The notes beneath the pieces were generated by a model. That model saw only the letters and a list, made by a program, of their open reading frames with translations, had not been told where the DNA came from and searched no databases. The position numbers and the translations under genes were made by a program. Shown piece by piece: positions 24,448 to 36,912 of a DNA stretch of 64,000 bases. Origin of the DNA: Albifimbria verrucaria (taxonomy: Eukaryota > Ascomycota > Sordariomycetes > Hypocreales > Stachybotryaceae); NCBI GenBank assembly GCA_020081605.1, contig JAHREC010000013.1, positions 2,480,001 to 2,544,000 of the forward strand, written 5' to 3'. Positions within the stretch are counted from its first letter, which is position 1. Every line of letters begins with the position of its first letter.

Positions 24448-25664
24448 CAAATGCGACTCTGGATGGGGCTCGACAGCCCCTCGTTGGCTGACACGTGCAT
24501 CCTGGTCTCGATATGCCTGATGGGCACTGAAGTCATGATGGTGGCACCTGGAGGGGATGCGGTGAGCCCAGCCAAGACCCAGGCTTGCCAGGTACCTCGG
24601 TTTTCTGGGGCTGGCTGGCGACGAACACGGCGCGGGCATGGATGGCCCATGCATCTCGCCGACGCTACTTTTAATAATGCCATGAGCTCAGCCCCGTGGG
24701 ATGCCATGCTGTGTGTCACCAAGGCGCTTTTTATCGGTCCCTGCTCCGTGTTTCTTTAAGTCCGTGGTGCATGTTCGGTTTGTTTGTTTGCTTGCATTAG
24801 GTACAGTAGTGCGCAGGCAGGTCATCTTGACCTTGTGCCACAGCTCAGGTTGGCTATCTTGCTGTTGAACCGAAGAATTGTTGCTTGATTCATTATCTAG
24901 CTTAGGTAGCTTTTACCCCTCTTTTCTGGCAATTATATGGCCTAATTAGCATGAAGCATACCTCTTTCAAACGCGCTTCGTCTTTGTCACTCAAACTGTG
25001 CATGCATTTTCCCTCCGTTTCAACGGATATAATACTGGTTCAAAAACTCCTAGTCATTCCGATGAGCTAGTATCGAATTTCCTTTTTCTCTCCCGATATC
25101 CTAAGAAATTAAACTAATCTTTATGCATAGCGGGATAATATAAGATCTGACGGATTTGATTCAAAGACTAAACCATTCTTCTTATAACAACCCCTCGAGC
25201 TCTATAATGATTCTATTAACTATGTCTAACAACACACTCAAAGCCAACTGAACATCTTCTAACTGGTTAATGCATTATTTAATGTAGTATCTACGTATCA
25301 TCACTATAATACTAAGCACTTTACTAGAAACAAGGAATAAAGTATATATGGGCTGATACTATACATAATGATAAAGTATTGACCCCAAAAGAAAGAACAA
25401 ATATAGATCTAGGGTGAGGGTTTAGGTCGTGGTGGTATATGGTATTAGTTGGGAGTCGTGGCCAAGTGATTCTGTACTCCTTTAAAAGGAGTCCTTCCAG
25501 AACGGAAGAAGCTTCAATGCCAGTGCCGCCCAGGCCCCAGTGGACTGGAGATGTCGTCCCGCCAAGTCCGGGTCTGCAGAGCATTTATCAGAAATCCGTA
25601 TGCCAGTTGGAGAGCCTTTGGGATATTATAAGAAGGCGTAGGCAGCCAAGGAATGGTGATGCGA
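24448..25664. other. intergenic with AT-rich block bordering the immunity island
   Basis: No gene seen. From about 24880 to 25440 base composition drops sharply to AT-rich with scattered TA dinucleotides, unlike the GC-rich DNA to the left. It could be a decayed transposon or the 3' flank of the HET gene. No terminal repeats or transposase remnants were recognised. Confidence 0.5.
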
Positions 25665-28016
25665 CTAATGTATCTCGAACCACCTAGCTTCTTGCTTTCT
25701 TTCTGTAACTGCTTCACCATGCATAAAGCCATGACAATAGGCTTCACCGACATATGAATAGGTTCCTTTAGGCTCAAGTCGTGGTCGGAGAACGACAGGA
25801 GTCGACGCTCCCAGAATCACAACTACCACGTCTCCCAGTTCTGTAGTTTTGGGTACGAGCCCTACATGGCCAGCCTCAGATGCGAAGCCCTTCCTTCCAA
25901 TATGTCTTTCCAGGATGGGAGATAGCTGCGGCACGTTGAGATCGACCTTTGTTCCGAATACGCTGTAATACAGCATGTCCGCATAAGCTTCCATTATAAA
26001 AGGCCGTACCACAAAGAATCTGTAACACAGATACAAATTGAAAACTTCGACCCTCAGCCACTTGGCCCAATAGACTAGATGACTCCAAAGCCTTCTGAGA
26101 ACGCTAGAATCATCATCTTTATCGCCCTCCGTTGCTGCATTCCAGGATGCCGCAACGGCTGCTAAGCCATCCTCCCGCGTCTTCATAATGGTAGGGAACA
26201 CATCTTTGCGAATTTCTGTTTCCCAAACATGACCAAGAAGTGGCTTGCCATCGATCTCTCGTCCGAGAGGACCCCGTCTATCGTCAGGGACAATCCATGG
26301 CCTCCTGTGGCAGTAACCCAGAGAGCCTCATCTAGGCCATTTTTTTGAATGCTAGCGCAATCTGATTTTGCTTTTGCCCCATCACACAGGTTTTTTATGT
26401 CTCGGAAAAAGGCCAAAGTCATTTTTGATGACATCTGGGGAGGTTCTCCTGGGCGCGGTTTCTGGGCGTTCGGCGACAACTCTATGGAATGAGTGCCCAG
26501 CTGTTGAATCTCACACAATTGGATGCCCTTCACTTTGAGAATGCCATGAGTCTGGAGGTTGAGTTGCGGGGCTGGCTTTCGCCGGGAGCATTCCCAGCAG
26601 AAAACATGGGTATAGAAGCAAGTTTGTATCCATGAGGCAAGACCAGACCTGTCGACCAATCTGGGACCCATGATGGTAATAAGTTCTTCAACTTCTCGGA
26701 TTTTAATTCAGGCCGGGAGAGCAGCAAGCAGTCTATGGCTGGATCGAGTATTTGGTGAGCTACATCAGTGTAAACTTCTTCAATAGGCTTCTTGTAATCA
26801 GGCTTCAGAGCCATCAGGAGCGGGTCATCCTTATTCGCTAATCCCATCAATGCGTAAATATAGTCATGCGGATCTGAAGCTTTCAGCCTTGCCCAAGGAC
26901 CTATTGCGAATGTGTCAAGACTGAACCGATTGATGATGGCGATCAGCTTCTGGCGGGTTTCCCGCCCGGGTTGTCCCGGCCGCCAGATATTGGCCCTCTG
27001 CATCAGTAAACGATCGGGGATAATTGATGCCTCTCTAGTTTGACTCTTTCCAGGTTTTTTATCATCCCACAATACCGAAAGAATAGATGTCGAATAGGAC
27101 GGCTTGTCCTGGCTTGACGCGAGCCTTTGAAACACGATCGTCATCTCAAGCTCCTGAGCGGAGCAGCTGCGTCGTCCGCACAAGAAAATCAGCTCGGGAC
27201 CTAGGCATGCTTCTTGAATGATCCACATGCGCCGGAACCATCGGCGCATGGAGATTTCCGAAAAGCCATGGTGTGGGAACCGGCCCCAGTAACGTTGGGC
27301 GAGGTCCGTCATGGCCATCACATCTTGTTCCAAGTCGTCATCATCTCCAGAGCCAGGAACTATTTTCTCCTCAGGGTCATTTTTTCTTTTCATCAGCACT
27401 TTAAGCACTTTGGCGCTTCTTTCTTGCTGCTCACTCAATGTTTTGAGTTGCGTGTTGCCAGATATGCAAGGAACCCAGTCGAAGAACTCGTCAGTCTTCT
27501 CGGTGGCCACGTCCAGCCATGCCACAACACGTGCGCAAGATCGGTAAATGTCGCCCATTAGAGTGACCTGTTGATTTTTCTCCCCACTTCGTTGCTCTGA
27601 TTGATACAGATTTGATCGATGAACATCGGAAGCAACTGGCCCCTAGCACGGAGGTATCGCAGTGCGGTGGATAGTTGAGTCCAGATAAGGAGCTGCCTTA
27701 CGGTCCCGTCTGGCATCTCGATAAGTATACCGTCTTTTTCTGGATTTCCGTGTTGAACCGGTTCAATAGATCCTTCCCAGCAGTATGACAGTGCCTCATA
27801 TTCGCTGCAACGATCCAAATTCTCAATGGTAATACGCCCACGTAACACGCCGCCAAGCTCACCACATATCGATTGACCATCTGCCTTTGTTTTTTGAGGT
27901 TCCAGATGAAAGAGTCGAAAACACCTCGACTCGGCTGGGAGATTTTCGTAAACGTATGGAGGCAGGTTCTCATCGACATGGAACTCATTCCTGGGGCGAG
28001 AAGATGTTACACCCAT
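25665..28016 (-). CDS. HET-domain (heterokaryon incompatibility) protein
   Basis: HET-domain proteins trigger programmed cell death when incompatible fungal strains fuse. The domain is TIR-like and acts in the cytoplasm. The gene is intronless, 784 residues after adding one base at cccc 27582-27585, gggg 26568-26571 and the ggcc 26299-26302. Signature motifs in order are YEALSYCWE (residues 73-81), FIDQICINQ followed after repair by LMGDIYRSCARVVAWL, and RRWFRRMWIIQE further on. The C-terminal half has the typical DYIYALMGLA and LPSWVPDWS motifs. It ends in the AYCHGFMHGEAV block, common at the end of full-length HET proteins. The start MGVTSSRPRNEF was chosen; an upstream Met at 28169 is also open. 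It lies 560 bp downstream of the HET-hydrolase-NACHT-ankyrin gene on the same strand. Confidence 0.88.
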
Positions 28017-28579
28017 TATACCTATCCAGTCTTGAACCTGGGATCGTAGCGGTGCTGTCACGGTTCTTTTTGTCGGACGCTTGGTTATTGCTATTAATGA
28101 TGTATTCATGGCTTCTACTTTCATACTCCGAGTTGTGTGTTTTCTAAGAGAATGGGCCGTTGTCGACACAAGATTATCCTCGTGTCTTGGTGGCTGATTT
28201 CAGCTCTGAGCTGAATTGAACAGGCGCTCCATCCAACCAATCAAGCTATGCCATTCTGCACTTTCACTCTTCAATGGAGGCAGTGCTTCCCACAAGACCA
28301 AATGTAGATCAGGCAAGGCATAGCGATTCTTGGAACAAGTCAATAAGAGAGATGATAACTAGTTATATGAATTACAACTTTAATCCAGCAGTTCTTCTAC
28401 CTATAATTATTATTTAACCGCTGAGTGTAATATCCTCTACTCAGTGAGCAGGAAATCGGTCCATATAGTCTCTTCCGCACCTTGTGTAGTCACTAGATGT
28501 CTATTATATTCTGCCTTTCTAACTACAATTCCATTTCTTTACTATACACTACTACTCCTTATACAGTAATATAAGCAGT
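28017..28579. other. AT-rich spacer between HET and NLR genes
   Basis: Short intergenic region, AT-rich from about 28330 on. It should contain the HET promoter and the 3' end of the receptor gene. No other coding signal was seen. Confidence 0.55.
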
Positions 28580-31500
28580 TCAAACCCGTGTGTGTGGGAG
28601 AGACCATCCCGAGGACAGATGCGAATTCACCAACGAGATCATATTCGCATCTCCATACTCGATAGCCAGGGACAGTGGTGTATGTCCACTGTTATCACTC
28701 GACTCGGGATTGGCACCTTTCTCAAGTAATAGCCGGGCAATCACTTGGTTTGTTTGCCCGATAGCCCACAGCAATGGTGTCCAGCCCTGCTCTTTGTCCT
28801 TCGACTCTACGTCGGCACCCCATTCGATCAAAATTCGTGTTACTGCCACGTTCCCCATCTCAACAGCATAGGATAGCGGCGTTCGGCCCATATCATCCCT
28901 CAACTCGATATTGGCGCCTTTTCTGAGAAGAGTCTTCACCGCTGTCTCTTCCGTATCTGACCATTTCGAGAAGATCTTCTCCTTCATGCTCGCTACAAAC
29001 GTGCGAGACAAATCGGGTGAATCTGAGAGAAATCTGTTTCCAATGGGAGCCCCTACTGTCTGCGTCAACTGTGCTGGTGCCACTGTTATGCGCTGCCGTA
29101 GAAAATCCCAATAGTTGGTACCACTACAGGATTCGAATCGATATGGCCCCACGTGCTTCGCCGCATGCAATAGCGGTGTTTGACCGATGTTGTCCGGCAA
29201 GTCAATGTTGGCTCCGTGATCAAGCAGGAGGCGCACAACATCATCATGCCCTGCCTTAGCTGCCCACGTTAGTGCAGTTTGCCCAGACTCGTCTTTTGCA
29301 TCAACGTTCGCGCCACTTCTCAGCAGTAGGCGGATCACATCAAGATGGCCTCCCAGAGCAGCACAGATAAGCGGGGAATATTCCGATCCACCCATTGAAT
29401 CAATCTGTGCACCACCCGCAATCAATATATATACTAGATTTTTATTACCTTGCTTCGCTCCCAGAGCTAGCAGTAGTCGGCCTTGGTTGTTGTCCCCTTG
29501 GATATTCGCACCCTTTATGAGAAGAAGATTCACAATGGCCTCATCTCCCCTTGCAACAGACCACAACAGTGGAGTTTGCTCGAAGATATCCTTGGAATTG
29601 GGGTCAGCACCGTGGTCAAACAGTATTTGTAGAAGAGCCTCGTCGCCTTCTCCAGTCGCCCATGCTAGTGGTGTTCGCCCAGAATCATCTCTGGCCTCGA
29701 TATCCGCACCATGGGTGAGCAATGATTGTACAACTGCCTCGTCCCTGTCATAGATTCTTCCGTCACCATCGGTGGAAATCCGAGCTGACCGAAGTACCTC
29801 AACCTTTGTGCTTTTATCCACTGCCAAGGATAGTGGTGTTCGTCCCAGGGTATTTCTAGATTCAATATTGGCGCCATGAGCAAGTAATAATCGTATAATG
29901 GCCTCTTGGCGGTAACAGACTGCTTCCGATAAGAGTGTTTGACCAGCGCTTCCTCTCCAGTCAACAGAAGCGCCTTTCTCAAGCAATACCTGTGCCACAG
30001 CCGACTTGTGGCGTATAATTGCCCACCATAAAGGCGTTCGGCCATAACTATCTTCGGAATCAATATCCGCACCTTGCTCGAGCAAAGTTTGTACCATTAT
30101 CTCATCGCTTTCTGCCGCTGCGTAAGATAATAGTGTTTGCTCAAGCTTGCCTCTGGATTCAATATCGGCGCCATGAATAAGCAGTAGCTTTACGATGGCC
30201 TCGTCTCCTTCATCAATTGCCTTGAAAAGAATTGTTTTCCCGCTGATGGCTTTCGCCCCGGTATCAGCGCCTTGCTCCAGCAGTAGCCGTACTATACTCG
30301 AATTATCTTGCTTAATGGCCCACCACAAGGGTGTCCGGTCACCAGTATCCTTTGACTCAATGTATGCCTCCTTCTCGAGAAGTTCTTGTACCACAGTCTC
30401 ATCACCCATTTCGGCAGCCCAAGAAAGTGGTGTGCGCCCCGAACTATCTCTAGACTCAATATCTGTGGTATAGGTAAGTAACAGCTGTATAATGGACTTA
30501 ACGCCTATGCTGAGTGTCCTCGACAGAGGGATCCGGCCATCAGTATCCCTTGACTCAACATCAGCCCCTTGCTCAAGCAATAGTCGCACAATGCCCTCGC
30601 TTCGTCCCTCAGCGGCCAATGATAACGGTGTTAGGCCAGTATTGTCCTTTGAATTGACATGCGCGCCGTGCTCAAGCAAGATTCGTACAATGGTCTCGCT
30701 TTGCCCCTCACAGCCCATGATAATGGTGTTTGACCTCGATTGTCTGTTGCATCAACATCCGCACCATGCTTCAGGAACAGTCGTACCAAGGCCTCGTGTT
30801 GCTTTTCAGCGGCCAGTGATAATATTGGTTGGCCAAACGTGATTTTTGTATTGACAAACTCTCTTTTAGTAGTCACGAGTGCATCTGCCAGTTTCTCGTG
30901 CCCTTTGGCCACAACATCTGTGATCAACACCTTTTCGTCATATCCTGGTTCGCTCGTCTTGCCGCTGGCAATGAAGAGCGCTATAAACTCTTCATTGTTC
31001 TGATCTACAACCGTGTAATAAACGCCATTGGCCCGGCTGAAGTGAAATTGGCGGGTAAACTGGACACATTTGCTGGAAAACCGACTGCTTAAGTCATGAA
31101 TCGGAGATTCCGATGGCACCAGTTCCGAACAGAAACTGACAAAGGAAGCAACGACTTTCTCGCTATTCGTCGCGAGCGCAGCGAAGATTGGGGTTCCGTA
31201 ACGTCCTTTCTCCACATCAAAGCATGACTGCTCAGACAGCTGGGTCTTAACAAGGGCACCCAAATCCCTCTCTGCTAATATATACATGAGACTCGCTTTC
31301 TCGTTGCACTGTCTCACTTCGTGTTTTTCAAACACATTGTTAAGGATAATCCATTTAGAAAGTGCTGACTTAAATTTGTGGATGAAGGCGTCTTGGTTAA
31401 TGCCACTCTCTTCTGCTGCATCTGCGTGAAAGAGAACGTTCTGTGTAGCGTACTCCAGGAATGGGAATCTTTTATTCACCATTTCTCGTATTTTTGTGGC

Positions 31501-34500
31501 CATCTGGGAAGGAATGCGTGGCTGGTGAGCTCCAAGGTCTCGACAAGCGGTAATGTTCATGTCTATATAGGCCTGGCAAGATTCCTTCAATCTCTCATGG
31601 CTTTCGCCCCGAAAGTTGGATCCGATAGTCGACCAGATTTCTCGCAATCCATTCTCCTTCAGGAGGAAGTCCTTGACTGATTCATGAATGAACTGTACAG
31701 TCCCGATTTTTGTCAAAGTAACATCAGCGAGTCCCTTCGATGAATCAAGGATAAACCTCCGCATGACTTCCGATGTAATTTCATCCGGGTTGCACTCGGA
31801 TAAAATCTCAGGATCTATACCACACAATATTGCAAAGTATAACTGCTCTGGTTTCAGCGGCTGCTTCGCAAACAATACCCACTGGATACATAGAAGCATC
31901 TCTCCGCGGTTGTTTTCATCACGGGTCAGTATATCACGAAACAGCTCGTGGAGATCTCCAGGGATCTTCCCGAGTCTTTGGCGAAGCATATGAGTGCGAC
32001 CACTGGCATATTCCTTGTTGAGAATACCCACCACGAGAACAATCCACATGAAAACACCGGACGCCTTTTCCAGGAGTTCTTCGCGGATTCTCTCAGCAAG
32101 CTTTCCGTCGCCAATCTTTAGCTCGCTGTTCAAATAACAGTGTATATCCTGAGTGTGACCTTCTTGGCCCTCAAGAATCAGGTCCTGGCCTTTCGAGATA
32201 ATGTGAGGATAATGCCTGCTTGAAAGGCAAACCCGGAACTTGATGCCTGCCCCTTGGGCCAGTTCGCCTAATCTTTCAAAGAACGAGATCATGTCCCGAA
32301 TCTGCTGTTCGTCGCATTCGTCTAACGCATCGATAAAACACGTGAGAGGAGATCCTTCCAGGCTCTGCACAGCCTGTTCGAACAGTGCCTTCAAACATTC
32401 AACGCTCCATTGAGGAGATTCACTAGTCCGAGTTGCAAGTTCTAGACTCTCGAAAACATCTTGAAGGGCTGGCCGTTGCTTGAGAAGTTGCCATAACAAG
32501 GATCGGTATGTTCCAATTACAGACTTCTCTAATTCGCTGCCTCGGGCGTTGAAGAAGAAAGACAAAATTAGGGCATCCTTCATCGACTTCCTGGCATTGG
32601 CAAGCGTAAATTTCATAAGTGTAGACTTTCCGCTTCCCGGTTTTCCCTTGATCCATAGCAAGCCATGATGTTCGTTGAGCTTGGAAGGATTAAGCCAGTC
32701 AAGGTATTCAGGTTTCTTCAGCAGCCATTTACATGTTGCAGTATGGGCTTTCTTGATGTTCATTTGCCGCGCATCGATTTGGTCGAATGTCAGTGAGTCC
32801 AGCAGCAGTTTTTGTTGCTCTGGACTTATAGTCGACTGTTTCTTGGCTGAGAGTTTTGTCGATGCTAGACTCGAGATTCTGCTTAAAGCAGCAGCGACTT
32901 TCTTATACTCGGGGTCATCAAATGTAGCAAACTGACACATTTCCAAGTGATTTCGTGCAATATGTTCGGTGATCTCAATGTTAGGGAGGTTAAGATGAGA
33001 CGAGGCATCATCAATCAACTGTAAACTTCATTAGCCAAGTCTGAAATGTATTGTATGTCATAAAGCTGTACACAATACCTTCTGTCCAAACAGTGCATCA
33101 ATCCCGTAATCTTCCTGAAAAGAATGTATCATCCAATTCTGTTCTTGGGCCATGCTGCTGAAATCGCTTGCCAGACTTTTTAGACGTTCGGGATTCGGCA
33201 ATAAAGAGCTGATGGTTTGCGCATCTGTAGCAAATATAACTGTCTTCGATAGCTTCTCGGAAATGTGATGGAAGAAGTCGTGTGAGTCGATACCAAGATG
33301 TGGTGTACCAAAGAAGGTCATACCAGCCGTGAGCTCAAATATGCCATGCAAATGAGCTTGGCCCAGATCACAGTCTCTCGATCGTCGAAGCATCTCTTTG
33401 ACAATGATACCTCCTAGGCTATGCGCTACGAACAATACTGGTCTATTAGGCTCCATCCGGCGTTCAGCTTCCAGGGCTACCAAAAATCCCAAGCAATATC
33501 GTTGACTTTGTTTCTATTCGCAAGATATGCGCCTGAATGTTGCGTCCGAGTATCATATACGTAGGTCATGATTCGCGCATTGGGAATTGACATTGGAACT
33601 AAGTCTCGCGGCCAACAGACGCCAGGATCAGACATGCTGTTATCTCCTTCTGAGGTAAAGGAAGAGTTAAGTCTCCGCATTTTGGAAGGACGTTCGAAAG
33701 GGTCGTTTGTAAGTTGAGTGGCCATGTGCCGTCGTACGTTGGACTTTGTGCAAATCCATGTATCTTGTGGACGACCGATAAATCCATGAACGAAAACAAT
33801 GCTATTCGATAAGTCACCTGTTTATCGGTAATGGGGCCTAAGAACTTACTCTACGGATGGTGCTTCCGACTCACTGAGAACTGTAAGTCCAGGCGCAAGA
33901 TGTTCTTCCAGCGCTGTTGTTGCTGCGTGAAGAACAACTGTTAGTAAATTTTGGCCTTTAGATGGAGGGCGCCGGAGAGCTCACCTTGAGACACATGGTT
34001 TAGATTGTCGAGCGGGTTATTCTCACGGATCTCCTTTTCAGACGACGAATCGCATTCTCCTTCCCTCTCCATAGATAAGTGGCATAAATATGCCAAAGAT
34101 GCCTAGGAGACAATATGCCCAGTCTTCTTCACGGGTAGTCTGGCGAGGTTCTGCCCATCTGAACCGTTCTTCAACATCGAAAGCAGAAAGATCACGATCC
34201 CGAAGAGCCCCAATGCTTATACCAGTTATTTCGTGTATTAGCTGTTCTAAAGACCTTTTGTCACCAATTCGCCGGCCGTCCTGGGTGAAGAACTCGACCG
34301 AGGCCGGTGCCAGGAGCTCTTGGAGAGTCCATCCTCTGGTGAACCATTTATGTGCTCGGAAAGCTGACTCCCATTCAAAATTGCCTGTGATATCCGACAG
34401 ATATACATAACATCGTGTCGCATTCCGATACCAGCGGAACATGGAGTTAATGGCCGTGGCAAGCTCATTGTTGTCTGACTTGTCAATACAACAAGTGTCT

Positions 34501-34721
34501 ACCCAGAAATAGCATAGACCATCGCGTCTCGCCTGTTCCGCGCAGAACTTGATTTTCGCAAAGCCAGCCTTGTTCCGCCCGGTGCCATCACACAGGTCCT
34601 TGTATGTAACTTCTTCGTTGGTCGGGCCCCATGTATGCGACAGGATGGCGTATTCGGGCAGGTTGTGAAGCAGATCCTCGGTCAGTTTCAATTCGCCATT
34701 GCTGTATTCGAGGAGTCGCAT
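28580..34721 (-). CDS. composite NLR-like receptor: HET - serine hydrolase - NACHT - ankyrin repeats
   Basis: Fungal NLR-type proteins detect non-self through repeats and fire an N-terminal effector through a NACHT ATPase. Four exons: 34721-33985, 33937-33850, 33801-33079, 33018-28580. Missing bases: G at 34059-34060 and at 34033-34034, T in 33482-33486, G at 30714-30716. The spliced length is then exactly 1997 codons. Residues 1-225 form a HET domain (ILSHTWG, FWVDTCCIDK, RGWTLQELLAP, IYGEGREN). Residues about 277-500 form an alpha/beta hydrolase of the SesB/DUF676 type (IVFVHGF, nucleophile Ser about 404 in AHSLGG). The NACHT has Walker A GKPGSGKS at about 642-649 and Walker B CFIDALDE at about 745-752. 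About 19-20 ankyrin repeats run from about 1250 to the end, one with a long insertion near repeat 16. As printed, the frame stops after HET; the join is inferred. Confidence 0.82.
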
Positions 34722-35685
34722 CGTTTAATGGCGACTCGCCGTGAGACGACTCGAAAATACGGAATATACGATGGTCATGGAACGTGTCATGGCACTTTTG
34801 GAAGAGCGGCGGGTGCTGGTCAGGAAAAAGTCACACGAGGCGCAGAACAAGTAGGCCGAGGGGGTTCTGTATGTTGGCACGCTCATCAGCGAGGCTGAGT
34901 GAGAGGCACCCTCATTCGATTGGGCGGGCCACACCCATGTCATGCATCTCGCAGATAGTGCTGGAGACTAGCTACATGCTCAGCCTCTTGGAGGCTATGG
35001 ACAGAGATGGTGTCAATCTTCCGACTTGCCATCGTGGGTACCGTAGCATCTAATACAGCTGTTCATTGTTGTGGACGAGCTCGGCTTATGTGGGAATGGG
35101 TAATCGGTGCGACGAAAAATCCAAGGGAAGATGAAAATGTGAGTGTAAGTTGTGCATTTGCCAACTGTGCCCGGGCATATTAAATGAAGGGCTTACTTGG
35201 GAACTATCTAGCACAAGGGACATGCTCTAGTTGTAGCACAACAAGAAAAAGACAAAACGAACAAGAAAGTTACTTACATAGAAAAACAAGTGTCTCTGAT
35301 GTAAACCACAACAAAATACTTCTTTCGCAAATCAGGTTACCAAACATACGATGTCACTGACTGAAACCCTCCCATCTGTCTCATCACATCCAGAAACCAC
35401 CTCAGCGCGGTATAGGGTAGCCGCAACCAACAGCCTGACAGCTGAAAGCTCCTGCGTCACACCCCCAAGCTACCAAGGTACCCATCCGGGCTTATCACAT
35501 TGTACAGCGTGTTCTTGTGACAGCATCACGATAAAATTATTTGTTCCACTTCGCTCATCAGTCCTTGTAAGTCACAACCCCTCCCACACCACGACGTAAT
35601 ATCTCCTTCGTCACGACCTTCTAACCTTCTGTTCTTCTCAGTATTCCATTTGTAATATCTGAACTTTCCCAGAAACGCCGTCATC
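34722..35685. other. divergent intergenic region (NLR / MPDU1)
   Basis: Holds the promoters of the minus-strand receptor and the plus-strand PQ-loop gene. No convincing coding frame and no obvious repeats. Confidence 0.55.
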
Positions 35686-36582
35686 ATGGACGCGCTACGA
35701 ACCGTTGTCCAGCCCATCACCCACAACCTCCCCGCGCCGATCCGCGACCTCGGAGTGTCCATCATCGGTGATACCTGCTACAAGACGCTACTGCTAGACG
35801 TCGACCTGGAGAACACCGAGTGCCTTAAGTACGCCATCAGCAAGGGTCTCGGCATCGGCATCATCGCCGCCTCCTCCATTGTTAAGGTCCCCAGATCCTC
35901 AAGCTCGTTCAGTCGCAGTCCGCCGAGGGCGTGTCCTTCCTGTCCTACCTCCTCGAGACAAGCGCATACCTGATCACGCTCGCGTATAACTTCCGCAACG
36001 GCTTCCCTTCAGCACCTACGGCGAGACGGCCCTGATCCTCGGACAGAATGTCATCATCTCGGTGCTGGTCCTGAACTACAGCGGCAAGGCCAACGCAGCT
36101 GCTGTCCTGGTCGCGGCCCTGGCTGGTTCTGCTGCTCTGCTCTTTGGCGAGTCTCTCCTGGATATGCAGACCATGAGCTACCTGCAGGCGGGTGCTGGCG
36201 TGCTGGGCGTCGCCAGTAAGCTGCCCCAGATCCTCGCCATCTGGCAGCAGGGCGGTACCGGTCAGCTGAGCGCCTTTGCGGTAAGCCATTCTCGTAATAT
36301 TTTATTCTCACTCTTGCTGACAAGAAGTTTTAGGTCTTCAACTACCTTGCCGGATCGTTGTCTCGAATCTTCACCACACTGCAAGAGGTCGATGACAAGC
36401 TTATTCTCTACGGCTTCATCTCTGGCTTCTTCCTGAACGCAATCCTCGCGCTCCAGATGATCTACTATTGGAATGCGCCGTCGGAGAAGGCCAAGGGAAA
36501 GCGCAAGCAAATTCCCGTTGAGGCCAAGGCCACCTCCACCGCGACGCCCAAGAAGGGTCCCACCACCCGCCGTCGTGGTTAG
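35686..36582 (+). CDS. mpdu1: mannose-P-dolichol utilization defect 1 (MPDU1)-like PQ-loop membrane protein
   Basis: MPDU1/Lec35 proteins sit in the ER membrane and are needed for use of dolichol-linked mannose and glucose in N-glycan and GPI assembly. Exons 35686-36280 and 36334-36582, with a 53-nt intron. One C is missing at cccc 35889-35892 and one at ccc 36005-36007, giving 281 residues, the usual family size. Two PQ-loop motifs are visible after repair, VKVPQILKLV and SKLPQILAIW. They are embedded in about seven hydrophobic segments (GIGIIAASSIV, NVIISVLVLNY, VLVAALAGSAALLFG, FISGFFLNAILALQ). The C-terminus is basic (KGPTTRRRG). The start is the only Met before the conserved region (MDALRTVVQPITHNLP). 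Convergent with the gene at 36913. Confidence 0.9.
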
Positions 36583-36912
36583 ACCTTTGACTGACATCGA
36601 CTTCAACCATGCCCTTTACTATATCCTTTTAATGTTAATACCAAAGTGTAATTGATGGGATAATTCAACCTCTCAATGTCAGTGTGCAGCCATGATTTGT
36701 TCAGTGCAAGGCTGGACAAGCAGCAATATAAGCGGATGCTTCAGCATAACTGTTTGAGCTATGTCATTATATATATGTGTATGTCCATGCCGGATCAAAT
36801 GTCTTGTAGTCATCACCACAAACGCCATCCTGATCCCATAGTGTGTATATCCATCACACCATAACGCCCATGAAAACCACGCTGAACGCCCTCCAAATCA
36901 TAAATGGTCCGT
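36583..36912. other. convergent 3' flanks
   Basis: Short AT-richer stretch between two convergent stops. Only untranslated regions and terminators are expected. Confidence 0.6.

Noticed and set aside
24880..25440. AT-rich block as an intact transposon
   Set aside because: No inverted or long terminal repeats, and no transposase, reverse transcriptase or integrase motifs in any frame. Kept only as a possible relic.
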